The notes beneath the pieces were generated by a model. It made no database searches, was not told the DNA's origin, and worked only from the letters and a program-made list of their open reading frames with translations. DNA of 64,000 nt from an uncultured Aquimarina sp. (GTDB lineage Bacteria > Bacteroidota > Bacteroidia > Flavobacteriales > Flavobacteriaceae). Positions 37,955 to 48,828 of the stretch are shown here, in pieces (position 1 is the stretch's first letter; each line of letters opens with the position of its first letter). Made by a program: the position numbers and the translations under genes. The DNA lies in contig CANMDH010000021.1 in the NCBI GenBank assembly GCA_947496555.1, positions 1 to 64,000 on the forward strand, given 5' to 3'.

Positions 37955-39357
37955 GCCAATTCAATATCGAAGAAGAAATCGAAGAAATAGCAGTTGGAGA
38001 ATTTGAAAGAGAACCTGTACCTCAGCGTAGCCGGAAAGGTTGGAAAAGTTTTCTAGGAATGTATGCCGGAGAGCATGCTGCCGGAACCGAATTTATGATA
38101 GGTCCCCTATTTCTTACAGCTGGGGTTAGTGCTTTTGATCTTATAGTGGGATTACTCATTGGTAATTTGCTAGCGGTACTAAGTTGGCGATTTCTCACGG
38201 CCGAAATCGCAGTGAACAATAGGCTTACTTTATATTATCATCTTGAAAAAATCTGTGAAAAAAATCTGGTCACTACATATAATCTTGCCAACGGAGTATT
38301 ATTCTGCTTTTTAGCAGGAGCTATGATCACTGTTTCTGCAACCGCGGTTGGAGTCCCATTTGATATGGAAATGCCAAAACTTACCGATACCATGCCCAAT
38401 GGCATAACCTGGGTGATTATAGTAATTATTATTGGAACGATTATATCTTTGATTGCAGCAAAAGGTTACGATACGGTTTCTAGGGCTGCCAATTGGATGT
38501 CTCCAGTTATAGTGTTAGCTTTTTTAGCCTGTGGGATTGTTGCATTAAATCAATTAGGCGTAAAAAGTTTTGATGATTTCTGGGCAATTTGGGGAGAAGG
38601 TTCTAAGCCTTTTCCCGGACAAGTTAAATTTACTTTCTGGCATGTGGTATTATGGTCTTGGTTTTGTAATGCCGCTATGCATATAGGAATGTCTGATCTT
38701 TCTGTATTCCGGTTTGCTAAGTCATCTTCATCTGGTTGGACAACGGCAGCAGGAATGTATGTCGGACACTATATGGCTTGGATTGCGGCTGCCTTATTAT
38801 ATGCTGTGTACCTTAAAACTCCTGAAGCTCAAATTTTGCTAAGTAATGGCGAAGCTCCACCAGTTGCCCCTGGACCTCTTGCCAATAATGCCATCGGTAT
38901 ATTTGGCATTATAGCCGTAATACTTGCGGGATGGACTACTGCAAATCCCACTATATACAGAGCGGGATTAGCTTTTCAGGCAATTATACCCAAAGTTTCT
39001 ACCTTTTGGGTCACCATCATAGCTGGATCCATAGCTACTTTGGCAGGTATTTTTCCAGCTTTCGCTATGAAATTACTAGGCTTCGTTGCCCTATATGGTT
39101 TTATCCTGGCTCCTATGGGTGCCATTATTGTTTTTGAATATTTCTATGGAAAAAAGGTTGGTATTATTCCCTTTTACGCCGAAGAAAAGAAAATTAACTT
39201 CAATCTATCCGTTTTATTAGCATGGGGTATTAGCTTCGGTATTTTTTACTTTATCTCGAAACAATATGATGTTTTTTTATCATTTGTAACCTTACCCGCA
39301 TGGTTAAGTTGCGGAGTTTTGTATCTGGTCTTTAGTAAATTTCTTCAAAAACCTTAA
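37951..39357 (+). CDS. NCS1-like (purine/cytosine permease-type) transporter in the rhamnose operon
   Basis: A 468-residue protein with about 12 membrane segments and the general look of the nucleobase:cation symporter-1 (cytosine permease) family, for example GTEFMIGPLFLTAGVS near residues 47-62 and an N-terminal hydrophilic tail. Annotated family members carry nucleobases, hydantoins or vitamins. Its translational overlap with lldD (ATGA at 37951-37954) and position as the last gene of the rhamnose operon make a sugar or lactate-related substrate plausible. RhaT at 12325 is a separate candidate rhamnose importer. The substrate is unassigned. Confidence 0.75.
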   Translation: MSQFNIEEEIEEIAVGEFEREPVPQRSRKGWKSFLGMYAGEHAAGTEFMIGPLFLTAGVSAFDLIVGLLIGNLLAVLSWRFLTAEIAVNNRLTLYYHLEKICEKNLVTTYNLANGVLFCFLAGAMITVSATAVGVPFDMEMPKLTDTMPNGITWVIIVIIIGTIISLIAAKGYDTVSRAANWMSPVIVLAFLACGIVALNQLGVKSFDDFWAIWGEGSKPFPGQVKFTFWHVVLWSWFCNAAMHIGMSDLSVFRFAKSSSSGWTTAAGMYVGHYMAWIAAALLYAVYLKTPEAQILLSNGEAPPVAPGPLANNAIGIFGIIAVILAGWTTANPTIYRAGLAFQAIIPKVSTFWVTIIAGSIATLAGIFPAFAMKLLGFVALYGFILAPMGAIIVFEYFYGKKVGIIPFYAEEKKINFNLSVLLAWGISFGIFYFISKQYDVFLSFVTLPAWLSCGVLYLVFSKFLQKP

Positions 39358-39370
39358 ATAAGAAAAGCTA

Positions 39371-39389
39371 CAGGAAAGCACAGGATAAC
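39371..39389 (+). promoter_or_regulatory. CAGGAT direct-repeat motif (site F) upstream of the second GH2
   Basis: The 19-mer CAGGAAAGCACAGGATAAC contains CAGGAA and CAGGAT exactly ten bases apart, the clearest direct repeat among the copies. It lies about 48-66 bases upstream of the GH2 start and 14 bases after the permease stop, suggesting that GH2 has its own promoter. Confidence 0.55.
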
Positions 39390-39433
39390 ATATAGTCTAA
39401 TAAGGAATATTTTTAATGTATTAAAACATATGA

Positions 39434-42652
<3,219 letters not shown>

Positions 42653-42753
42653 TTTTCAGTACTCTACAAATAATAAAAGGTACACACGTACTATGGCGAA
42701 GCAGGAATATTTTTCCGAATTACAGTAAATAGGAGAGGCTATCAAAAATAAAA

Positions 42754-43809
42754 TTAAGGCTTCGCCTCTTTTACCAATTTAGAAACTTTTCCTACAGAAG
42801 ATTCTCGTACAATGAGCTTGGAATTAACAGTAATTACCTCATTAGTGCCTTTATCAATATCTCTTTTAATCTCATCAATTAATCGTTTGGCAGCAATTTT
42901 CCCTATTTCTTCTCCCGACTGATCCACTGTGGTAAGTCCGGGTTCTATGATAGAAGCACCAGGTGAATTACTAAAGCCTGCAACCGCAATATCTTTGGGT
43001 ACGGTAAATTCTGTATGCTTACTAATATATTTCATAGCAGCGATGGCGGCAAGGTCATTCGAAGAAAAAAGCGCATCAGGACGATCAGGAAGCGATAAAA
43101 GATGTTTAATACCTGCAATTCCGTCATCGATCAATAATCTGGATTCGTATACCATGGCAGGATCAAATACTTTTCCATAATCCTCAAGTGCCTTTTTATA
43201 ACCATTAAAACGGTCTTTATATATATTAAGGTTGCCCGGACCCGAAAAATGTGCTATTCGTTCTCTACCCTGTTTAATTAAATGTTCTGTAACCTGATAA
43301 GCGGTCTTAAAATCATCAATCACTACGCGACATGCCTTAACCTCGGGAGCATACCTATCAAAAAATACCAAAGGTATCCCTTCTTCGATAAATTGTTCTA
43401 AATGTTCATATTTAATGGTATCCATAGCAACCGAAGTAAGAATACCCTCTACCCTATTAGCGAATAAGGTATATGCATTGGTCACCTCGCGATCATATTC
43501 GTCATGAGATTGACAAATAATCACATTGTATCCTTGACTATAGGCCACCTCTTCAATACCGGAAATTGCAGACGAAAAGAAATATCTTGAGATCCATGGA
43601 ACAATAACTCCAATAGTCTTTGAAGATTGGGTTCTTAAGTTTGCCGCCATAACATTAGGTTTATAACCCAGCTCTTTGGCAACCTGTCTTATTCGTTCTT
43701 TTGTTTTCGCCTTTACTCTAGGACTATCATTTAAAGCTCTCGATATAGTTGAGCTATCCAATTTCATGTGTTTGGCAATATCATGAATAGTTACACGTCC
43801 TTTCTTCAT
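42754..43809 (-). CDS. LacI-family regulator of the uronate operon
   Basis: A DNA-binding repressor with an N-terminal LacI helix-turn-helix (TIHDIAKHMKLDSSTISRALNDS) followed by the sugar-binding core. I start at the ATG at 43807-43809 (MKKGRVTIHD). A longer reading from 43848 would run into the operator and adds 13 residues lacking family similarity. It is divergent from the DUF4861-kduI-kduD genes with a perfect 16-bp palindrome in between (43843-43858), so it most likely represses that operon and itself and responds to an uronate intermediate. Confidence 0.9.
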   Translation of the reverse strand: MKKGRVTIHDIAKHMKLDSSTISRALNDSPRVKAKTKERIRQVAKELGYKPNVMAANLRTQSSKTIGVIVPWISRYFFSSAISGIEEVAYSQGYNVIICQSHDEYDREVTNAYTLFANRVEGILTSVAMDTIKYEHLEQFIEEGIPLVFFDRYAPEVKACRVVIDDFKTAYQVTEHLIKQGRERIAHFSGPGNLNIYKDRFNGYKKALEDYGKVFDPAMVYESRLLIDDGIAGIKHLLSLPDRPDALFSSNDLAAIAAMKYISKHTEFTVPKDIAVAGFSNSPGASIIEPGLTTVDQSGEEIGKIAAKRLIDEIKRDIDKGTNEVITVNSKLIVRESSVGKVSKLVKEAKP

Positions 43810-43842
43810 GTTGCAAATATAAGATACTGAATTGAAAATTAC

Positions 43843-43858
43843 ATACAATCGATTGTAT
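43843..43858. promoter_or_regulatory. LacI-type operator palindrome
   Basis: ATACAATCGATTGTAT is a perfect 16-bp palindrome with the central CG typical of LacI-family operators. It lies 34 bases upstream of the LacI start and 91 bases upstream of the DUF4861 gene, between the divergent units. Confidence 0.75.
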
Positions 43859-43948
43859 TTTTAAAAAATAATTGTACATTTAGTTTCTAATAATCAGAAA
43901 AAATACATTTTAAAGTAAACAATTGGAGCAAATTCATACCCCGTCAAG

Positions 43949-45235
43949 ATGCAGTTAAACTATCCTCAAATACCAAAAAACACTACTGTCTTTAGGTTAA
44001 AAAGACTCTTACCTCTTTTGTCTACTGGGATGTTTATTCTGGGATTACTTTCCTGTTCAAATACCACTTCGTCTTGTATTCAGCTAAAAAACACACTAGA
44101 CATTACCAGAACAGATGAGCCTATCGTTCTAAAAAGAGCCTTTGTTGATAAAATTTTGAATTCTGAAGAATTTAAAGAAAAAATAACAGTCACTACCGCT
44201 TCAGGAAAGACGCTTCAAAGTCAGCTTGATGATCTTAATCTTGATGGTGAATGGGATGAACTTGTTTTTCAATATTCATTCAGACCTTACGAAACTCTTA
44301 CAATAACTTTAGATACTAATGATGATCAAGGTTTACAGAAAACAACTCCTCGTACCCATGCCTATTTAGGGTATCGTCCTACAAGAGAAGGTGATTTTAA
44401 GTCTATTGATCAAAATACCAGACCCAAGGATCACGAACCACAGAGCTGGCCTTATTTATACCAATTTGAAGGTCCAGGATGGGAAAGTGATGCGATAGCA
44501 TATCGTATTTATTTTGACAAACGCAACGGGAAAGATATTTTCGGAAAAACCAAAAAGGGCATATTTCTGGATTCAATAGGTCTAGGGGAAAACTATCACA
44601 AGCTACAACCTTGGGGTATGGATGTACTCAAAGTGGGAAAATCCTTGGGAGCAGGATCACTGGCTATGCTTAAGAATGATTCTCTTTATCGGTTAGGACA
44701 AACCAAATCTTCTTCCTATAAAAAAATTGCAGATGGCCCTGTGAGAGCTATTATAAAATTAAAATATAAAGGTTGGCAAATTAATGATGAAAACTATAAT
44801 CTAGACGAAACTATTACTATATGGGGAGGCAAACGGTGGTATCATGATCAAATAAAAATGAATGGCACTATTTCAGACACATTGGTTACAGGAATTGTAA
44901 ATATGTTCGAGATTGCTTCGGTTAAAAAACCCATTGCTACGTCCCATTACCTTCTTGCTAATCATGGGAAACAAAGTGAAAATAACGATATTCTGGGAAT
45001 GGCTGTCCTGACTACCAAAGAGCAGTTTACAAGTTTTGGAAGCACTCCTAATAAAGGTAAAGGCATTACACAAACTGATTACATAGGCCTACAGAGCAAG
45101 TCAGGCTCCTACCAGTTCTACTTCTATACTGGATGGGAACTTGACGACCCAAAATTTGCGGATAAAGACTATTTCTTAAAAACTATTAAACATGAAGCCA
45201 CCAAGTTGGCTAACCCCATACAAATCACTATGTAA
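43949..45235 (+). CDS. DUF4861-family lipoprotein, function unknown
   Basis: This 428-residue protein has a long N-terminal signal with a lipobox (LGLLSC) at about residue 36. The rest matches what I know of DUF4861: IQLKNTLDITRTDEPIVLKR at the start of the mature part, PRTHAYLGYRP, RIYFDKRNGKDIFGK, and an all-beta architecture with a LDETITIWGGKRWY stretch. DUF4861 proteins recur beside uronate-polysaccharide genes in Bacteroidota. Here it precedes kduI and kduD under a shared LacI operator, which points to a step acting on uronate-containing oligosaccharides before or around unsaturated uronate release, perhaps a lyase or dehydratase. No enzymatic activity can be assigned from sequence alone. 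Confidence 0.75.
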   Translation: MQLNYPQIPKNTTVFRLKRLLPLLSTGMFILGLLSCSNTTSSCIQLKNTLDITRTDEPIVLKRAFVDKILNSEEFKEKITVTTASGKTLQSQLDDLNLDGEWDELVFQYSFRPYETLTITLDTNDDQGLQKTTPRTHAYLGYRPTREGDFKSIDQNTRPKDHEPQSWPYLYQFEGPGWESDAIAYRIYFDKRNGKDIFGKTKKGIFLDSIGLGENYHKLQPWGMDVLKVGKSLGAGSLAMLKNDSLYRLGQTKSSSYKKIADGPVRAIIKLKYKGWQINDENYNLDETITIWGGKRWYHDQIKMNGTISDTLVTGIVNMFEIASVKKPIATSHYLLANHGKQSENNDILGMAVLTTKEQFTSFGSTPNKGKGITQTDYIGLQSKSGSYQFYFYTGWELDDPKFADKDYFLKTIKHEATKLANPIQITM

Positions 45236-45256
45236 TATTATGATAACAGATACAAT

Positions 45257-46111
45257 ATGACTATGAAAAAACTAAAAACAGAAATAAGATATGCAGCCAA
45301 CCCTGTCGATTTCAAAAACTATCCTACAAAAAGGTTACGAGATGATTTTTTGATAGAGGATTTGTTTGAAGACAACCAATCAAAAGCCGTGTACTCATTA
45401 TACGACCGATTTATTGTCATGGGTATTAAACCCATACAACAATCTATAAAACTTGATCCCTACAGCGAATGGACCAAATCAGATTATTTTTTGCAAAGAA
45501 GAGAATTAGGTATTATGAATGTTGGAGGTAGTGGTGTTGTGGTTGTAGACGGAACAGAATATAAATTAGACAAAAAAGAATGTATTTATATAGGTTCTGG
45601 AAAAAAAGATGTTGTTTTTAAAAGCAATTCATCACAAGAACCTGCAGAATTTTATATAAACTCTGCTCCTGCTCATAAAGCGTATCCTACCGTAAAATCT
45701 ACCTTGAGAGATGCTAACAAAGTTGAACTTGGAGATCAGGAACGTAGTAATCAAAGGACAATATATCAATACATTCATGAAGATGGTATTCAAAGTTGCC
45801 AACTGGTTATGGGGTTTACCGAATTGAAACCAGGTAATGTTTGGAATACATTTCCACCACATACGCATGCAAGAAGAATGGAAGTTTATTTCTATTTTGA
45901 CCTGGACCCCGATCAGATTGCCATGCATTTTATGGGAGAATCAGATGAAACCAGACATCTTGTTTTAAAAAACAAACAAGCTGCTATCTCTCCAGAATGG
46001 TCCATACATGCAGGAGCGGGAACAAAATCTTATGCTTTTATATGGGGAATGGCCGGAGAAAATCAATCATTTTCTGATATGGATGCCATAGATCTTAAAG
46101 CTATTAAATAG
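45257..46111 (+). CDS. kduI: 5-keto 4-deoxyuronate isomerase
   Basis: KduI isomerises 4-deoxy-L-threo-5-hexosulose uronate, the spontaneous product of unsaturated uronate, to 3-deoxy-D-glycero-2,5-hexodiulosonate. The 284-residue cupin has the metal motif PPHTHARRMEVYFYF, giving His202, His204 and Glu209, and a late SIHAGAGTKSYAF with another His. A second ATG two codons later (45263) could be the real start. It lies 22 bases after the DUF4861 gene and 8 bases before kduD. Confidence 0.94.
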   Translation: MTMKKLKTEIRYAANPVDFKNYPTKRLRDDFLIEDLFEDNQSKAVYSLYDRFIVMGIKPIQQSIKLDPYSEWTKSDYFLQRRELGIMNVGGSGVVVVDGTEYKLDKKECIYIGSGKKDVVFKSNSSQEPAEFYINSAPAHKAYPTVKSTLRDANKVELGDQERSNQRTIYQYIHEDGIQSCQLVMGFTELKPGNVWNTFPPHTHARRMEVYFYFDLDPDQIAMHFMGESDETRHLVLKNKQAAISPEWSIHAGAGTKSYAFIWGMAGENQSFSDMDAIDLKAIK

Positions 46112-46118
46112 TAAAATT

Positions 46119-46883
46119 ATGAGCACCACCAAACTATTTGATTTAAAAGGGAAAACAGCACTGGTAACGGGCTGTAATAGAGGTATTGGAAAAGCTATTG
46201 CTATAGGTTTGGCAGAAGCCGGTGCCGATATCATTGGCGTATCTGCATCAATTAAACCAGGTAGTGAGATTGAAGCCGAAATAGTTAAAAGAAATAGAAA
46301 CTTTCATTTTTTTAAATGTGATTTTGCCAATCGATTGGATTTATACAGATTTATAGAAAAAGTAAAGGAAACGGCTACCATTGATATCCTTGTCAATAAT
46401 GCAGGGACCATCATGAGAAAACCAGCGATAGAACATCCAGATGATTACTGGGATAAAGTTATTGAAGTAAACCTAAATGCCCAATTTATCCTTAGCCGCG
46501 AATTGGCCAAATCAATGATTGAACGTGGATACGGAAAAATAATATTTACAGCCTCTCTTTTGACTTTTCAGGGAGGTATTACTGTGCCAGGCTATGCCGC
46601 AAGTAAAGGAGGAATCGGCCAATTAATTATGGCGCTGTCAAATGAATGGGCAAGTAAAGGTTTAAATATAAATGGTATAGCTCCAGGATACATAGCTACA
46701 GATAATACAAAAGCACTTAGAGAAAATGCAGAACGAAATAGGGCAATACTCGATCGAATCCCGCAAGGGCGTTGGGGTGACCCTGAAGATTTAATAGGTG
46801 TAGCTACTTTGCTTGCATCTAAAGCATCTGATTATATGAACGGTACCATCGTAACAATAGACGGTGGATGGATGGGTAGATAA
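46119..46883 (+). CDS. kduD: 2-deoxy-D-gluconate 3-dehydrogenase (KduD)
   Basis: KduD reduces the KduI product to 2-keto-3-deoxygluconate with NADH. The 254-residue short-chain dehydrogenase carries TGCNRGIGKAIA, NNAG and the catalytic YAASK (Tyr159, Lys163), and ends TIDGGWMGR as family members do. Together with kduI it shows that a lyase or GH105-type reaction delivering unsaturated uronate is part of this locus. The downstream KDG kinase and aldolase are not in the window. Confidence 0.93.
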   Translation: MSTTKLFDLKGKTALVTGCNRGIGKAIAIGLAEAGADIIGVSASIKPGSEIEAEIVKRNRNFHFFKCDFANRLDLYRFIEKVKETATIDILVNNAGTIMRKPAIEHPDDYWDKVIEVNLNAQFILSRELAKSMIERGYGKIIFTASLLTFQGGITVPGYAASKGGIGQLIMALSNEWASKGLNINGIAPGYIATDNTKALRENAERNRAILDRIPQGRWGDPEDLIGVATLLASKASDYMNGTIVTIDGGWMGR

Positions 46884-46944
46884 CATTAACCTATGATTAT
46901 TATTAATAAAGATCATCAATTAAGAACCTTTTAAAAATTATAAT

Positions 46945-47604
46945 ATGAAAAAGCTAAAATCCATACAACATTCTATTTCATATAACGAAGATGAAGTAAC
47001 CAAAACCAACAAACTTCGGGTTATAAAAGGAGCAAATAAACCAAATAGTGATCATGAGGACGCCTATCTCTGGAATAAGTTCTCTCAAGGATGTGAGAAT
47101 TCCTTTGCAATGCTGTATCAGAAGTATTTTATGGATCTATATTGTTATGGATTAAAAACGTGCAAGGAAAAAGAGCTCGTAAAGGACTGTATTCACGATT
47201 TATACGTCGATCTTTGGAACAAGAGAACGAAATTAAAGCCTATCACAAATACCAAACACTATTTGCTGACTGCTGTGAAAAGAAGATTAATCAATCATCA
47301 TATTAGATCAAAAAAAGTCACTTATCAAAGTTCTTTTGATGATAAACAATCATTAATTAGCGTATCTATTGAGCATGAAATAATAGATATTCAGAACTTA
47401 AAAACTAAAAAAGAATGTATCGCTAAGGCACTTAACTTGTTAAGTGAACGACAACAAAAAGTATTGCGTCTTAGGTTTTATAAAAATTATACGAACAAAG
47501 AAATTGCAAATAACCTAGCAATAGATATCACTTCTACCTATAATCTAATGTCGAAAGCATTAAAACGTCTTCGAAGTAACCTAATCTTTTCCAGCGGTAC
47601 CTAA
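46945..47604 (+). CDS. ECF-type RNA polymerase sigma factor
   Basis: The 219-residue protein has region 2 (about residues 50-115: SFAMLYQKYFMDLYCYGL and CIHDLYVDLWNKR) and region 4 (about 155-215: LSERQQKVLRLRFYKNYTNKEIANNL) of an extracytoplasmic-function sigma factor. An N-terminal extension of about 35 residues precedes region 2. It is followed by a FecR-type anti-sigma and a SusC with an STN domain, the standard trans-envelope signalling trio by which glycan binding outside turns on the locus. Confidence 0.9.
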   Translation: MKKLKSIQHSISYNEDEVTKTNKLRVIKGANKPNSDHEDAYLWNKFSQGCENSFAMLYQKYFMDLYCYGLKTCKEKELVKDCIHDLYVDLWNKRTKLKPITNTKHYLLTAVKRRLINHHIRSKKVTYQSSFDDKQSLISVSIEHEIIDIQNLKTKKECIAKALNLLSERQQKVLRLRFYKNYTNKEIANNLAIDITSTYNLMSKALKRLRSNLIFSSGT

Positions 47605-47791
47605 ATAAAATCATTTTTTAAACACTTTACTTGATATAAATAATATCACAAGGATATTAATAAAACATTGTTGTTTTCAAATAAAAGATGTAGCTACCTT
47701 AACATATCCATAACTTTTTTTTTAACATCCCCTATTAGAAACCTCAATCTGGACTGTCTCTTAATTACTCACAACCTCCGAATAGGTAAGA

Positions 47792-48781
47792 ATGAAAAAT
47801 ATTTACATAACAATAAAAAATCTGGTACTTGACAAAAGCTTTCAATTGTGGGTATTAAAACCTAACCCTGAAACTGAAGCTTATTGGAAAACCTGGTTAC
47901 AGAAACACCCGCAACACTCAGAAATGGTGGCTCAAGCTAGGGAAATTGTATTATTACTGGAATTTAATAACGATACAACTGCTAATCAGGACTTTGTTGA
48001 TGTGTGGTCAAAGATTCAACAGAGTATAAAAACTCCTACTTATAACTATTCTCAATATCTCAAAATCGCATCTATACTCGTTGGAATACTTTTATTAATC
48101 CCTGCTTATTTTTTATATCATAATCATGTAGATGAAGTTACGTACTCTTCTGGATATAGTGAAATAAAACATATCCTCCTACCAGACAGTTCCAGAGTTA
48201 CTTTAAACGGAAACTCACAACTTCGCCTTTCAAAAAGTGAGTGGGAAAATTCAAAAAACCGAAATGTTTTTCTTGAAGGAGAGGCATTTTTCGAAGTCAA
48301 ACATATTAATATTAATGGAAAATCAAGAAAATTCCTGGTGTATACCAATGAGGTAGAGATAGAAGTGCTAGGAACAGAGTTCAATGTTAACAGTCGGCGT
48401 CTTGAAACCAAAGTTATTCTTAATAGTGGGAAAGTTCAGTTAAAAATTCCCCAAGAATCCACCACCTCCAAACTTGTAATGAAACCAGGTGATTTGGTAA
48501 CATTCGATAAAGAACAGGGAAATACAGTAATAAATCATACCGAAAACCCTGAATTATTGACCTCATGGAGGAAAAATCGGTTAGTTTTTGACGAAGTATC
48601 ACTTAATGAAATCTCCCAAATTCTCAATGATAATTATGGATTAAGAGTTCATTTTGCAAATGATTCGCTAAAAGAAAAAAGGTTTAGAGGAACCTTTCTT
48701 GCAGATGATATTGACATCCTAAAAAAGACCTTAATGCAAGCCTATGACATAAAAATTACAAAAAGTAATAGAAAAAAATGA
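47792..48781 (+). CDS. FecR-family anti-sigma factor
   Basis: A single-pass inner-membrane protein of 329 residues. A cytoplasmic N-terminal domain (about 1-88) should hold the sigma factor, a membrane helix lies at about 90-110, and the periplasmic FecR domain (about 115-250) contains the pattern TYSSGYSEIKHILLPDSSRV and LEGEAFFEV. The C-terminal segment (about 265-329) resembles an STN-like domain that can contact the receptor. A gap of 187 bases separates it from the sigma gene; it precedes SusC by 47 bases. Confidence 0.9.
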   Translation: MKNIYITIKNLVLDKSFQLWVLKPNPETEAYWKTWLQKHPQHSEMVAQAREIVLLLEFNNDTTANQDFVDVWSKIQQSIKTPTYNYSQYLKIASILVGILLLIPAYFLYHNHVDEVTYSSGYSEIKHILLPDSSRVTLNGNSQLRLSKSEWENSKNRNVFLEGEAFFEVKHININGKSRKFLVYTNEVEIEVLGTEFNVNSRRLETKVILNSGKVQLKIPQESTTSKLVMKPGDLVTFDKEQGNTVINHTENPELLTSWRKNRLVFDEVSLNEISQILNDNYGLRVHFANDSLKEKRFRGTFLADDIDILKKTLMQAYDIKITKSNRKK

Positions 48782-48828
48782 ATACGGAAACCGGTGGTTT
48801 TCGAATTAATTAATTAAACACCAAACAA

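Noticed and set aside
42695-42766. Inverted repeat GGCGAAGC/GCTTCGCC at the GH2-LacI convergence
   Set aside because: The arms are only 8 bp, about 56 bases apart, and one lies inside the LacI coding region. Chance is a fair explanation.
47750-47770. CTGGACTGTCTC upstream of the FecR gene as a motif copy
   Set aside because: It shares ACTGTCT with two copies, but the CAGGAT core is altered and the orientation is away from the gene.
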